Assembly: GCA_030016385.1 (NCBI GenBank)
Contig: JASEJN010000005.1
Span: 21,522 to 85,521, forward strand
Reading direction: 5' to 3'
Source of the DNA: Clostridiales bacterium
Lineage (GTDB): Bacteria; Bacillota; Clostridia; Clostridiales; Oxobacteraceae
DNA length: 64,000 nt
The position numbers were made by a program, and so were the translations under genes. Within the stretch, counting starts at the first letter, position 1, and each line of letters opens with the position of its first letter. This document shows positions 17,287 to 26,531 of the stretch, piece by piece. The notes under the pieces were generated by a model. The model did not search any database, was not told the origin of the DNA, and saw only the letters and a list, made by a program, of their open reading frames with translations.

Positions 17287-18894
17287 TTGAAGATACTTGT
17301 ATCTGAAAGGATAGCCGACAAGGGGATAGAATATCTTGAAGAAAAAGCGGATGTCGATGTAAAATTAGGGCTTTCAAAAGATGAACTTAATAATATAATA
17401 AAGGGCTATGATGCTTTAATCGTAAGAAGCACGGTATTTGTGGATAAGGGACTTTTGGAAAATGCCCCGAATCTTAAGGTTATAGGCAGGGCAGGAAACG
17501 GCACGGATAACATCGATATTAAGGAGGCCACGAAGAGGGGAATAATAGTTGTGAATACTCCCGACGCCAATAGCATATCCGCGGCCGAACATACCATAGG
17601 CCTGCTTTTAAGCTGTGCAAGAAATATACCCGAAGCCAATATCAGAATAAGAAAGGGAGATTGGAGACGAAATAATCTGAAGGGAGTGGAGCTGAACAAG
17701 AAAACGATCGGTATAATAGGACTTGGAAGGATAGGCTCCCTCGTAGCGTCCAGACTCAAAAGTTTCCAGATGAGGGTTATTGCATATGATCCATATATAT
17801 CCGATGAAAAGTTCAAAAATCTCGGCGTAGAGAAGGCGGAATCCCTGGCGGAGCTTCTTCCTCAATGCGATTTTATAACAGTGCATACCCCTAAAACAAG
17901 CGAAACCATGGGAATGATAAGCTTTGACCAGTTCAAGCTTATGAAAAAAACTGCAAGGGTCGTAAACTGTGCCAGGGGAGGAATAATAGATGAGAAGGCG
18001 CTTGCCTGGGCTTTAAATGAAAAAAGGATCGAAGGCGCCGCCATAGATGTGCTTAAGGTGGAGCCGAAATATGATTTGAAAGAGGGAGAAATCCAGGATT
18101 ACAAAAACGACATTCTAAGTGTCGATAATCTCGTTATAACCCCTCATTTAGGCGCATCGACGAGGGAAGCTCAGGAAAATGTAGGGATCAGTGTTGCTAA
18201 GGAAGTAATCGAGGCATTAAACGGCAGCATGGTTGAAAACGCCATAAACTTGCCTTCCATCGGGAAAGGCGAGTTTGAAGTTATAAGGCCTTTTATGATC
18301 CTTGCAGAAAAGCTCGGTAAGATATATTATCAGATTTCCAGAAAACATGTAAACAGAATAGAGATAACATACTGCGGGGAAGCCGCCGGCCTTAACATAA
18401 AGCTGTTGACGCTCTCATTTTTAAGGGGCTTTTTAAGCAACATATCAGACAGGACGGTCAACTTCGTAAATTCATATGTGGTTGCAAAAGATTTCGGGAT
18501 AGATATAGTCGAGAGCACTTCAGACAAATGCGACAATTACACCAGCCTTATAAACGCGAGAATATATTCGGGCGATAGATGCACCACATTCAGCGGCACT
18601 GTTTTCGGATCCAGCGACATAAGGATTACGGAAATAATGGGGTATGCCATCGAAGTTGTGCCTGAAAAATATCTTCTGTTAATAAATAATAAGGATAAAC
18701 CCGGGTATGTCGGAAGGATCGGGACGATACTTGGCAATGCCGATATCAATATTGCAACTATGAGAGTCGGAAGGAAAAACAGGGGAGACATTGCGCTCAT
18801 GGCTATAACCATCGATGAAAACGTGCCGTGGGATATCCTGGAGAGCATAAAGAAGATGGATGGAATATTCCAGACAAAGCTTATAGAGTTTTAG
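17287..18894 (+). CDS. serA: D-3-phosphoglycerate dehydrogenase, long ACT-containing form
   Basis: This 535-residue enzyme starts at TTG with GGGGGGAAAG upstream. It has the NAD-binding motif GIIGLGRIGSLVASRL near residue 145, catalytic-region ARGGIIDEKAL, and the His of VITPHLGAST. An intervening domain (about 325-450) and a C-terminal ACT domain (KYLLLINNKDKPGYVGRIGT) follow, as in the long bacterial SerA form that is often inhibited by serine. It catalyses the first step from 3-phosphoglycerate to serine. It sits in a tight plus-strand run with the aminotransferase, isomerase and LarA-like genes. Confidence 0.93.
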   Translation: MKILVSERIADKGIEYLEEKADVDVKLGLSKDELNNIIKGYDALIVRSTVFVDKGLLENAPNLKVIGRAGNGTDNIDIKEATKRGIIVVNTPDANSISAAEHTIGLLLSCARNIPEANIRIRKGDWRRNNLKGVELNKKTIGIIGLGRIGSLVASRLKSFQMRVIAYDPYISDEKFKNLGVEKAESLAELLPQCDFITVHTPKTSETMGMISFDQFKLMKKTARVVNCARGGIIDEKALAWALNEKRIEGAAIDVLKVEPKYDLKEGEIQDYKNDILSVDNLVITPHLGASTREAQENVGISVAKEVIEALNGSMVENAINLPSIGKGEFEVIRPFMILAEKLGKIYYQISRKHVNRIEITYCGEAAGLNIKLLTLSFLRGFLSNISDRTVNFVNSYVVAKDFGIDIVESTSDKCDNYTSLINARIYSGDRCTTFSGTVFGSSDIRITEIMGYAIEVVPEKYLLLINNKDKPGYVGRIGTILGNADINIATMRVGRKNRGDIALMAITIDENVPWDILESIKKMDGIFQTKLIEF

Positions 18895-18904
18895 GGGTGA
18901 TATT

Positions 18905-19708
18905 GTGTTAAGAATAGGTTTTTCCGCTACGTATGGTTTTGCATCTATTTTGGATGCGGCGAGTTTTGCTAAAGGGCACGGTTTTAATGCTGTTGAGATA
19001 AATTTAAACATGCCTGAATTTTATCCGGATAGGTATGGAAAGCCCGACAGGAAACATATAAGGGACAAACTGGATGATGAAGGCTTTACTCTTACATTTC
19101 ATGCTCCCGAGGATATCAACCTTTCCACAAAACAGGAGCTTATCGAAGACGCAAGCCTTGAAATATTAAAAAGGAGCATAGATTTTGCACATGACCTCGG
19201 AGCGAAAAGGTTTACATTTCATATAGGGGACAGCGTGAATTTCACGATGTTTGACGGAAGCGTCCGTTTGGAGGAATACTATGAGAACGAATATACTCAG
19301 ATATTAAAGGATGCGATGTCCAAGCTCCTGGCTTTTTCAGGAGATAAAATAGTTCTTTGCGCTGAAAATACAGGTTTTTTTGGCGGTGCAAAGAAAAATG
19401 CCATAAAATCATTGCTGGGCAGCGGCTTATACCTTACATGGGACCTCGGACACTCATATATAAAGAAAAACCAGATGGATTTCATGCTCCAGAACATAAG
19501 CTATATAAGGAATATGCACCTGCACGATGTAAAGGGCGGCAAGGATCACTCGATAATAGGGAGCGGTGAAATAGATTTTCCGTATTATATATCGAAGTTA
19601 CATAACATGGATGTCATATATGTAATCGAGGTTCGTCCTAAAGAGGCAGCATATAAGAGCCTTTTAGGCTTAAAAAGTATCATGGAAAATAATGGGAACG
19701 GGGTTTAA
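18905..19708 (+). CDS. Sugar phosphate isomerase/epimerase-like TIM-barrel protein
   Basis: The 267-residue protein has the AP-endonuclease-2/xylose-isomerase-like barrel. It shows FTLTFHAPEDINLS, KRFTFHIGDSVNF, LCAENTGFFGG, LTWDLGHSYI, NMHLHDVKGGKDHSIIGSGE and YVIEVRP, with the His, Glu and Asp metal ligands of the family. GTG start with TAGGGGTG upstream, ten bases after serA. The substrate is unknown; the location between serA and larA suggests hydroxy-acid or sugar-acid metabolism. Confidence 0.85.
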   Translation: MLRIGFSATYGFASILDAASFAKGHGFNAVEINLNMPEFYPDRYGKPDRKHIRDKLDDEGFTLTFHAPEDINLSTKQELIEDASLEILKRSIDFAHDLGAKRFTFHIGDSVNFTMFDGSVRLEEYYENEYTQILKDAMSKLLAFSGDKIVLCAENTGFFGGAKKNAIKSLLGSGLYLTWDLGHSYIKKNQMDFMLQNISYIRNMHLHDVKGGKDHSIIGSGEIDFPYYISKLHNMDVIYVIEVRPKEAAYKSLLGLKSIMENNGNGV

Positions 19709-19735
19709 GCATATTTTAAAACGGTGGTAAAATAA

Positions 19736-20995
19736 ATGGCTGAAAAATATATTGAAATCAAATACGGCAGCGGCGAAATAAGCATAAAGTCAAACAAGAA
19801 TATGAGGATACTCGAAAATAACAGAGAAAGCAGCATGCCGGATCTGCATAAGATAGCAAAAAAAAGATTTGAAAATCCTATCTGTTCTCCGACATTAAGC
19901 AGGATCGTGCATGAGGAAAATCCTGAAAACATTGTAATTATAATAAATGATATAACACGTCCGACGCCCTACGATCTTCTTTTGGAGCCTATGCTCAAGG
20001 AGCTTGAGGCGGCAGGGGTAAAGAAAAGAAATATTACCATCCTCATCGCTACAGGTATGCACAGGCCCATGGCTGACGGCGAAATAACCGATATGCTGGG
20101 CAGTAAAATCGCAGGTGAATATAAGATTGTAAACCATTTGGCAGGAGGCAGGATGACATACATTGGCCATCTTGCGTACGGGATCCCTATTTCAATCAAT
20201 CCTCTTGTGGCAAAGGCGGATCTTTTGCTGTCTGTCGGGGTCATTGCACCACATTATATGGCAGGTTATTCCGGAGGGAGAAAATCAGTGCTTCCCGGAG
20301 TATGCGGCATCGAAACGATAAAAAAGCATCATGCGCTCATGTGCCTTAAAGGTTCCAGAACATTGAATATTGAAGGCAATCCCTTCAATGAAACGATGGT
20401 TGAAGCCGCATCTTATGCAAAACTCAGGTTTATTGCAAATGCCGTTGCGGACAGCGGCGGCAATATAGCCGATATCGTTACAGGCCATTACCTCTATGCA
20501 TGGCGGGAGGGAGTAAAAATCTGCGAGACCCTTTCGACTGTCGAAATCGACAGATTGGGCGACTTGGCAGTAGTATCACCCGGCGGATATCCCAAGGACA
20601 TCAACATGTACCAGGCGCAGAAGGCAATCGAAAATGCTTCTTATTGTCTGAAGGCTGGGGCTCCCATAATTTTGATCGCCGAATGCAGGGAAGGCTTCGG
20701 GAACAAAACATTCAAGGAGTGGATCGACGATGCAAAATGCCCGGAGGATATTGCAGACAGGATAAAAAAGGAGTTTCAGCTTGGAGGGCATAAAGCATAC
20801 AGCATCGCAAGGGTCATTATGGAGCATCCGATTTATCTTATGAGCAGTTTAAGCCATGACAGCACAAATAAACTGTTTATGGAAAAGTTTCATGACGTGG
20901 ATAAATTGCTGTACGAGCTTGTGGATGATCAAAGCATAGTATATGTATTGCCCCACGGAAGCAATACGGTTCCGAAAATGACGAATCTTAAGTAG
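19736..20995 (+). CDS. larA: LarA-family nickel-pincer racemase
   Basis: The 419-residue protein matches LarA in length and in the catalytic and cofactor residues: His109 in GMHRP, His173 in APHYMAGYSGG, Lys183 in GGRKS and the His pair at 198-199 (KKHH). LarA racemises lactate with a nickel-pincer cofactor; homologues act on other 2-hydroxy acids. The cofactor-synthesis genes larB, larC and larE are not in this window. It is the last gene of the serA run, so a hydroxy acid other than lactate is possible. Confidence 0.88.
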   Translation: MAEKYIEIKYGSGEISIKSNKNMRILENNRESSMPDLHKIAKKRFENPICSPTLSRIVHEENPENIVIIINDITRPTPYDLLLEPMLKELEAAGVKKRNITILIATGMHRPMADGEITDMLGSKIAGEYKIVNHLAGGRMTYIGHLAYGIPISINPLVAKADLLLSVGVIAPHYMAGYSGGRKSVLPGVCGIETIKKHHALMCLKGSRTLNIEGNPFNETMVEAASYAKLRFIANAVADSGGNIADIVTGHYLYAWREGVKICETLSTVEIDRLGDLAVVSPGGYPKDINMYQAQKAIENASYCLKAGAPIILIAECREGFGNKTFKEWIDDAKCPEDIADRIKKEFQLGGHKAYSIARVIMEHPIYLMSSLSHDSTNKLFMEKFHDVDKLLYELVDDQSIVYVLPHGSNTVPKMTNLK

Positions 20996-21095
20996 CAGGT
21001 ATTATGCAAAAGCTGATTATAAAATATAAATATGCCAGCTTAAATTTATGCGAAAATTTGTAATAATTTTAATTATACTATTTCATTAAAAGCAG

Positions 21096-21124
21096 TTGAC
21101 GGGTTAACTTTATTGTGATAAAGT
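21096..21124 (+). promoter_or_regulatory. Promoter of the T-box/liv operon
   Basis: TTGACG (21096) and TAAAGT (21119) are 17 bases apart, about 40 bases before the T-box stem I. Confidence 0.6.
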
Positions 21125-21164
21125 AAGAACAATTACATCAGTTAAACATATCGTGATATTGATA

Positions 21165-21432
21165 AAAAGATGATGACGAAGACAAAAATATTCTGCTAAA
21201 TTAGCTATAGAGAGCCGTGGGGGTGTAAATCGGCGCTAATTGGAATAAATGATCGCTTCCGAATTGTCCGGCTGAAACTTAAGTAGGCTTGATCGTTTTG
21301 GTATACGTTATAATGCCAGGGTTTGATAGAACCTTGTTAAGACTGCAGCCGCAGGGCAGCAGCGAAATAGAGTGGTACAGCGAATTACGCGCCTCTATAT
21401 GTATAAATATACATATAGAGGCTTTTTGTTTA
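21165..21432 (+). promoter_or_regulatory. T-box leader, likely isoleucine-specific, with terminator
   Basis: The leader shows the ordered T-box elements: GATGACGAAGA at the base of stem I, AGAGAGCCGTGGGGGTG near its top, AAGTAGGC after it, and the T-box AGAGTGGTACAGCG near 21369. The competing terminator GCCTCTATATGT...ACATATAGAGGC with TTTTTGTTT runs from 21391. By position I read the specifier codon as ATC (21252-21254, in AATGATCGCTTCCGAA), which means isoleucine, but the fold was judged by eye. Uncharged tRNA would switch the downstream liv genes on. The rest of the 20996-21632 gap holds only the promoter. Confidence 0.9.
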
Positions 21433-21632
21433 TCTATCATATTTGACATCCGGATTATTTTATTGAATTTTTGGCTTTTCGCATCAGCATATGCAGATGT
21501 TATATTAATTATACTCTTTTTTGTATTAGGGGGTGGTTCAGTTGGGACTTACCGGTGGACGGGATGATAAAAGCAAATGAATATTTAAAAGAATAATAGA
21601 AAATGATTTAAAAATTAAAGGGGGAAATAGGA

Positions 21633-22814
21633 ATGCGTAAAAAATTATCATTATTACTGGCATTTGTATTATTGGTCGGATTATTTGTTGGATGCGGCCC
21701 CAAGACTGCATCCAACAAAAAAGTCGAAGATTCCGACGCCAAAGTAAAGGTGGGCTTGGACTATGAATTGTCAGGCGATGTGGCGACATATGGCCAGAGC
21801 CTTGTTGAAGGTATAGAACTTGCCGCAGAGGAGATAAACAAGAGCGGAGGAGTGCTTGGAGGAAAACAGATAGAACTCGACAAAGCAGATAACAAATCGG
21901 ATAATGCCGAAGCTGCTAACGTCGCTACAAAACTCATAACAAACGACAGGGTAGTCGCAATACTCGGCCCGGCTACATCAGGCAATACAAAAGCCGCATC
22001 AGCAGTTGCCACAAGGCATAAGGTACCGCTGATATCAGCTTCTGCAACAGCCGACGATATTACGGTGGACAGCAACGGAAAGGTAAGGGACTATATATTC
22101 AAGACCTGTTTCAGTGATTCTTTCCAAGGAGTAATAATGGCAAACTTTGCATACGAGGATCTGCAGAAGAAAAACGCGGCGGTGCTCATAGACAGCACAA
22201 GCGATTACAGCAAGGGACTTGCCAAGAATTTCAAACAGAAATTTGGGGAACTTGGCGGAAAGATCACAACAGAGCAGGCTTACCAGGCAAAGGAGAAGGA
22301 CTTCAGAGCCGTTCTTACAAAGATCAAGGGGAGCAATCCGGATGTTTTGTATCTGCCTGGATATTATGAATCGGTCGGGCTTATTGTAAAGCAAGCCAGG
22401 GAATTAGGGTTCAATGTGCCTGTCCTTGGAGGAGACGGATACGATTCTCCAAAGCTTACCCAGATCGCAGGAAACGATGTGCTTAACGATGTATACTTTA
22501 CCAACCATTATTCGTCAAAGGATACATCGCCGGAGGTTGTCAAATTCATTAATGCATTTAAGGCAAAATATAATAAAGTGCCCGACGCATTTAATGCTCT
22601 TGGTTATGATCTCGAATACTTTTTAGCCGATGCATTAAACAGGGCGGGAGCTGCAGATCCTGCCAAGATCAAAGAAGCGCTGGCATCGACAAAGGACTTT
22701 AAGGGGATTACAGGGACGCTTTCAATAGATGAATTCCATAATCCTGTAAAGGCAGCGACAATACTTGAAATGAAAGACGGCGTGCAGACATTTGTAAAAA
22801 AGCAGCAGCCTTAG
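21633..22814 (+). CDS. livK: Branched-chain amino acid ABC transporter substrate-binding lipoprotein
   Basis: The 393-residue protein has a lipoprotein signal (LLVGLFVGCGPK, lipid-modified Cys near residue 22). A type 1 periplasmic-binding fold follows: VKVGLDYELSGDVATYGQSL and GPATSGNTKAASAV. It captures branched-chain amino acids outside the cell for LivHMGF. First gene of the operon, behind the T-box; AAAGGGGGAAATAGG precedes the ATG. A GC-rich hairpin separates it from livH and may raise its expression over the membrane genes. Confidence 0.93.
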   Translation: MRKKLSLLLAFVLLVGLFVGCGPKTASNKKVEDSDAKVKVGLDYELSGDVATYGQSLVEGIELAAEEINKSGGVLGGKQIELDKADNKSDNAEAANVATKLITNDRVVAILGPATSGNTKAASAVATRHKVPLISASATADDITVDSNGKVRDYIFKTCFSDSFQGVIMANFAYEDLQKKNAAVLIDSTSDYSKGLAKNFKQKFGELGGKITTEQAYQAKEKDFRAVLTKIKGSNPDVLYLPGYYESVGLIVKQARELGFNVPVLGGDGYDSPKLTQIAGNDVLNDVYFTNHYSSKDTSPEVVKFINAFKAKYNKVPDAFNALGYDLEYFLADALNRAGAADPAKIKEALASTKDFKGITGTLSIDEFHNPVKAATILEMKDGVQTFVKKQQP

Positions 22815-22893
22815 AGAGCAAAGAGATTAAATATAATAAATGAGGGATTCAAACAACAAATTGAATTGCTGATTAAAGATGCCTGAAGTATTA

Positions 22894-22922
22894 AAAGAGA
22901 GGGGATATATTTCCCCCCTCTT
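22894..22922 (+). terminator. Attenuating hairpin between livK and livH
   Basis: AAGAGAGGGG pairs with CCCCCCTCTT around ATATATTT, followed by ATGGCATTTTT. The T-run is broken, so it probably acts as a partial terminator or 3' stabiliser that keeps binding-protein mRNA in excess. Confidence 0.65.
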
Positions 22923-22965
22923 ATGGCATTTTTAAGCGATTTAATAAAAAGGGGAAGTGAAATTA

Positions 22966-23847
22966 GTGCAGCAATTATTACAGCAGCTTGTCAACGGAAT
23001 ATCCTTGGGAAGCACATATGCCCTGATTGCTCTCGGATATACAATGGTATACGGCATAATCAACCTTATAAATTTTGCCCATGGCGATATATATATGGTA
23101 GGAGCCTATGTAGGATTTGCCTTAACGACTTTTTTCCATATGGATTTTATTTCGTCTCTTATTATTTCGATGGTCGTATGCGCAATTCTGGGAGTCATAA
23201 TTGAAAAAGTGGCTTATAAGCCCATTAGAAATTCGACGAGGATTGCAGCTCTTATAACCGCCATAAGCGTATCGCTGTTTTTGGAATACGGAATGATGTA
23301 TTTTGTAAAAGCGGAAACGAGGACATTTCCAAATGTCCTTCCGGATTGGAAATTCAAAATATTCGGCGGCGTAATCATAAATGTAAGAGATATATATATC
23401 ATTGTCGTAACGGTGTTGCTCATGGTGTTGCTCCAATATGTAATTCACAGGACAAAGGTTGGGAAAGCCATGAGGGCTGTTTCGCTGGATGCTGAAGCGG
23501 CGCAGCTCATGGGTATCGATGTAAACAGGACGATTTCGTACACATTTGCGATAGGCTCTGCCCTTGCAGGCGCTGCGGGAGTATTGGTCGGGGTATATTA
23601 TAACACCATTGATCCTCTTATGGGAATAATGCCTGGGCTCAAGGCTTTTGTCGCCGCAGTCATAGGAGGCATAGGCATAATACCGGGTGCCATGTTCGGA
23701 GGCTTCTTCCTCGGGATAACCGAGACCATGGTAAGCGCAAACGGGGGAGCTTTATACAAGGATGCGGTGGCATTCGCGATTTTAATAATAATACTCATTG
23801 TAAAACCCAATGGGCTCCTTGGCAAAAATGTCAAAGAAAAGGTATAG
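22966..23847 (+). CDS. livH: Branched-chain amino acid ABC transporter permease
   Basis: The membrane protein of about 293 residues has LivH signatures QQLVNGISLGSTYALIALGY and GIINLINFAHGDIYM near the start and FVAAVIGGIGIIPGAMFGG later. I choose the GTG at 22966 because AAAGGGGAAG is properly spaced for it; a GTG at 22957 lies against that site. It pairs with LivM to form the channel. Second gene of the liv operon. Confidence 0.94.
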   Translation: MQQLLQQLVNGISLGSTYALIALGYTMVYGIINLINFAHGDIYMVGAYVGFALTTFFHMDFISSLIISMVVCAILGVIIEKVAYKPIRNSTRIAALITAISVSLFLEYGMMYFVKAETRTFPNVLPDWKFKIFGGVIINVRDIYIIVVTVLLMVLLQYVIHRTKVGKAMRAVSLDAEAAQLMGIDVNRTISYTFAIGSALAGAAGVLVGVYYNTIDPLMGIMPGLKAFVAAVIGGIGIIPGAMFGGFFLGITETMVSANGGALYKDAVAFAILIIILIVKPNGLLGKNVKEKV

Positions 23848-23857
23848 GGGTGGTATT

Positions 23858-24814
23858 TTGAAACTGTTCAATAAAAAGAATATCATAAGCCTTGCTGTTA
23901 TACTCGCAGTATATTTTATAGTGCAGTTTTTTATAAGTAACGGCTCGATCAACGATTATATTTTTACAAATGTCGTGCTGATAGGAATAAATATAATACT
24001 CGCATTAGGCCTTAACCTCATTACCGGCTTTACGGGGCAGTTTTCCCTCGGACATGCAGGTTTTATGTCAATAGGTGCATATATATGTGCCATCGTTACG
24101 GCCAAATTGGGGCTTCCCTTTGCAATCGGCATAATACTTGCGGCGATTAGCGCCGCAGTAATAGGTTTTCTGATAGGCCTGCCTACACTCAGATTAAAGG
24201 GGGATTATTTGGCGATAGCTACCCTGGGCTTTGGGGAAATAATCAAGAATATATTTTTTAATATCGATTATGTAGGCGGAGCCAGCGGTTTTAATGATAT
24301 TCCGTTTTATACAAACTGGACATGGCTTTATTTTTCAGTTGTTTTAACTGTAGTGGTAGTCAATAATTTTATAAAATCTTATGCCGGAAGGGCATGCATA
24401 GCTATAAGGGAGGATGAGACAGCGGCAGAGGCCATGGGTGTCAATACAACAAATTATAAGATACTTGCATTTGTAATAGGAGCATTTTTTGCAGGTATTG
24501 CAGGCGCCCTGTATGCCAACTATATTTGCCTTTTAAAGCCTGATTCCTTTGGATTTTTAAAGTCTATAGACATACTTGTAATCGTAGTATTCGGCGGCAT
24601 GGGAAGTATCACGGGCTCGATCTTCGGCGCCATTGCGTTGACGGTTATATCGGCATTCCTCCAGAGCTTTCCGGAACTTAGGATGGTTATATACTCGCTG
24701 ATTCTCTTTTTCATTATGATATACCGTCCTCAGGGACTTATGGGCACTAAAGAATTCAGCCTTGGATTTCTAAAAAAGCGAGGTGGATTGAATGCTAAAG
24801 CTCAAGATAAATAA
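23858..24814 (+). CDS. livM: Branched-chain amino acid ABC transporter permease
   Basis: The membrane protein of about 318 residues has LivM signatures LGLNLITGFTGQFSLGHAGF, GLPTLRLKGDYLAIATLGF and FGGMGSITGSIFGA. The TTG at 23858 is preferred because GGGGTGG lies five bases before it; the frame is open further upstream into livH. Its 3' end overlaps livG by 23 bases, indicating coupled translation. Partner of LivH. Confidence 0.94.
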   Translation: MKLFNKKNIISLAVILAVYFIVQFFISNGSINDYIFTNVVLIGINIILALGLNLITGFTGQFSLGHAGFMSIGAYICAIVTAKLGLPFAIGIILAAISAAVIGFLIGLPTLRLKGDYLAIATLGFGEIIKNIFFNIDYVGGASGFNDIPFYTNWTWLYFSVVLTVVVVNNFIKSYAGRACIAIREDETAAEAMGVNTTNYKILAFVIGAFFAGIAGALYANYICLLKPDSFGFLKSIDILVIVVFGGMGSITGSIFGAIALTVISAFLQSFPELRMVIYSLILFFIMIYRPQGLMGTKEFSLGFLKKRGGLNAKAQDK

Positions 24815-25580
24815 TCTTACCATGGCATTTGGAGGTATTATTGCGGTTTCCAACGTAAGCATGGCTGTTGAGGAAGGCTTGATTGCAGGTTTGATCGGCC
24901 CAAACGGCGCAGGCAAAACCACACTTTTCAATGTAATGACGGGCATGTATAGCCCCACATCGGGAACCATTTCCTATAAATTGAGGGGAAAAGACATTGC
25001 AGGCAATAAACTAAAACCATACCAGATCACAAAATGCGGTATTTCAAGGACATTCCAGAATATAAGGCTATTCAAGGACATGACGGTGCTCGATAATGTC
25101 AGGCTGGCGTTTCATGACAACATCAAATGCGGAGTAATGTCATCCATATTAAGGCTGCCTTCGTTTTACAGTGAAGAAGAAAGAATATATAAAGAGGCAA
25201 CGGAGCTTTTGAATGTTTTCAAACTGGCCGACAAGAAAAATGAATTTGCCAGAAATTTACCTTATGGAGAGCAAAGAAGGCTTGAGATCGCAAGAGCGCT
25301 TGCGGCAAAACCTGAGATTCTGCTTCTTGATGAGCCCGCCGCGGGAATGAACCCGAATGAAACAAAGCAGCTTATGGGGCTTATAAAATGGGTAAGAGAC
25401 AAGTATAAGCTTACTATTATATTAATAGAACATGATATGTCTTTGGTTATGAATATATGTGAAAAAGTGTTTGTCCTTGATTACGGGCAGTTGATTGCGG
25501 AAGGTGCTCCAAAAGAGGTCCAGAAAAATAAAAAGGTAATCGAGGCATATCTCGGGGGGAAAGATTATGTTAAAGCTTAA
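24792..25580 (+). CDS. livG: Branched-chain amino acid ABC transporter ATPase
   Basis: The 262-residue ATPase has Walker A GPNGAGKTT, a LivG-type insert between Walker A and signature, signature-like LPYGEQRRLEIARAL and Walker B ILLLDEPAAGMNP. GCGAGGTGG precedes the ATG, and it overlaps both neighbours. Energises LivHM together with LivF. Confidence 0.95.
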   Translation: MLKLKINNLTMAFGGIIAVSNVSMAVEEGLIAGLIGPNGAGKTTLFNVMTGMYSPTSGTISYKLRGKDIAGNKLKPYQITKCGISRTFQNIRLFKDMTVLDNVRLAFHDNIKCGVMSSILRLPSFYSEEERIYKEATELLNVFKLADKKNEFARNLPYGEQRRLEIARALAAKPEILLLDEPAAGMNPNETKQLMGLIKWVRDKYKLTIILIEHDMSLVMNICEKVFVLDYGQLIAEGAPKEVQKNKKVIEAYLGGKDYVKA

Positions 25581-26271
25581 AGATGTGAGCGTTTATTTTG
25601 GGGCGGTACACGCATTGAAGGGAATATCGCTGCATATAGAAGAAGGCGAGATCGTAACGCTGATCGGTGCGAATGGAGCCGGCAAAACCACGACGCTTCG
25701 GACGATATCTGGAATCGTAAAACCCAAAACCGGCACGCTGGGATTTTTGGGGAAAAATATTAACAGGATGAATGCCCCTCAAATAGTGCATATGGGAATA
25801 TCCCACGTTCCTGAAGGACGAAGGATATTCTCGAATATGACTGTATATGAAAACCTTGAAATGGGAGCATTTTTAAGAAAAGACAAGGATAAAATCGGGG
25901 AGGACTTTGAAAAGGTATTTAAAAGGTTTCCGAGGCTGGGCGAACGAAGAAACCAGATTGCAGGCACTTTAAGCGGAGGAGAACAGCAGATGCTTGCAAT
26001 AGGCAGGGCATTGATGTCGAGGCCCAGGCTTATGCTCCTTGATGAGCCTTCGATGGGACTTGCTCCGATATTAGTCGATGAAATATTTTCTATAATAAAG
26101 GATATAAATGATAATGGAACGACGGTGCTTTTAGTCGAGCAAAATGCAGGTATGGCATTATCCATTGCTGACAGGGGATATGTGCTTCAAAATGGCAGTA
26201 TAACGCTTGAGGGCAGTACAAAGGATCTTTTAAACAACGATGATGTGAGGAAAGCATACCTTGGAGGTTAA
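25567..26271 (+). CDS. livF: Branched-chain amino acid ABC transporter ATPase
   Basis: The 234-residue ATPase has Walker A GANGAGKTT, signature LSGGEQQMLAIGRAL and Walker B LMLLDEPSMGLAP, with the LivF-type VPEGRRIF motif. GGGGGGAAAG precedes the ATG inside the end of livG. Last gene of the operon, followed by a strong hairpin. Confidence 0.95.
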   Translation: MLKLKDVSVYFGAVHALKGISLHIEEGEIVTLIGANGAGKTTTLRTISGIVKPKTGTLGFLGKNINRMNAPQIVHMGISHVPEGRRIFSNMTVYENLEMGAFLRKDKDKIGEDFEKVFKRFPRLGERRNQIAGTLSGGEQQMLAIGRALMSRPRLMLLDEPSMGLAPILVDEIFSIIKDINDNGTTVLLVEQNAGMALSIADRGYVLQNGSITLEGSTKDLLNNDDVRKAYLGG

Positions 26272-26290
26272 AAACTGCCGATTTATAAAA

Positions 26291-26329
26291 TGCACCCCGA
26301 ATGTTAAAAAATTTAACATTCGGGGTGCA
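26291..26329 (+). terminator. Terminator-like hairpin after livF
   Basis: TGCACCCCGAATGTTAAA pairs perfectly with TTTAACATTCGGGGTGCA, an 18-bp stem with a 3-base loop. The downstream T-run is poor, but placement 20 bases past the liv operon supports a terminator. Confidence 0.75.
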
Positions 26330-26343
26330 CATTTCATAAAAAT

Positions 26344-26455
26344 AAGGCATCTGGCCTTAGAACTTACAAAACTTGAATCTGGCGAATGAGTGTTCAAAAT
26401 AGCATAATCCTATTTATGCCTAGGCTTGGTTTCATATTGCGAATTGAAGTGGACT
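26344..26455 (-). repeat. Half-length copy of the dispersed palindromic repeat
   Basis: The segment CTTAGAACTTACAAAACTTG, AATCTGGCGAATGAGTGTTC, AAAATAGCATAATCCTATTTATGCC and TCATATTGCGAATTGAAGT joins pieces seen in the element at 10458-10713. It carries about one arm plus one terminal sequence, so it looks like an internally deleted copy. It lies between the liv terminator and the DegV gene. Confidence 0.75.
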
Positions 26456-26531
26456 TTTGAAAATCGTTGATTTATAGCATAAACAATGTTAACATTAAAA
26501 CAATAGTAAATAGAAATGAAGGTGAATAAGA

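Noticed and set aside
21090..21110. GTTGACGGGTTAAC resembling part of the c-di-AMP riboswitch core
   Set aside because: On the relevant strand the neighbouring GGTGAAT and GTAAGC elements are absent; it is better read as the -35 region of the T-box promoter.
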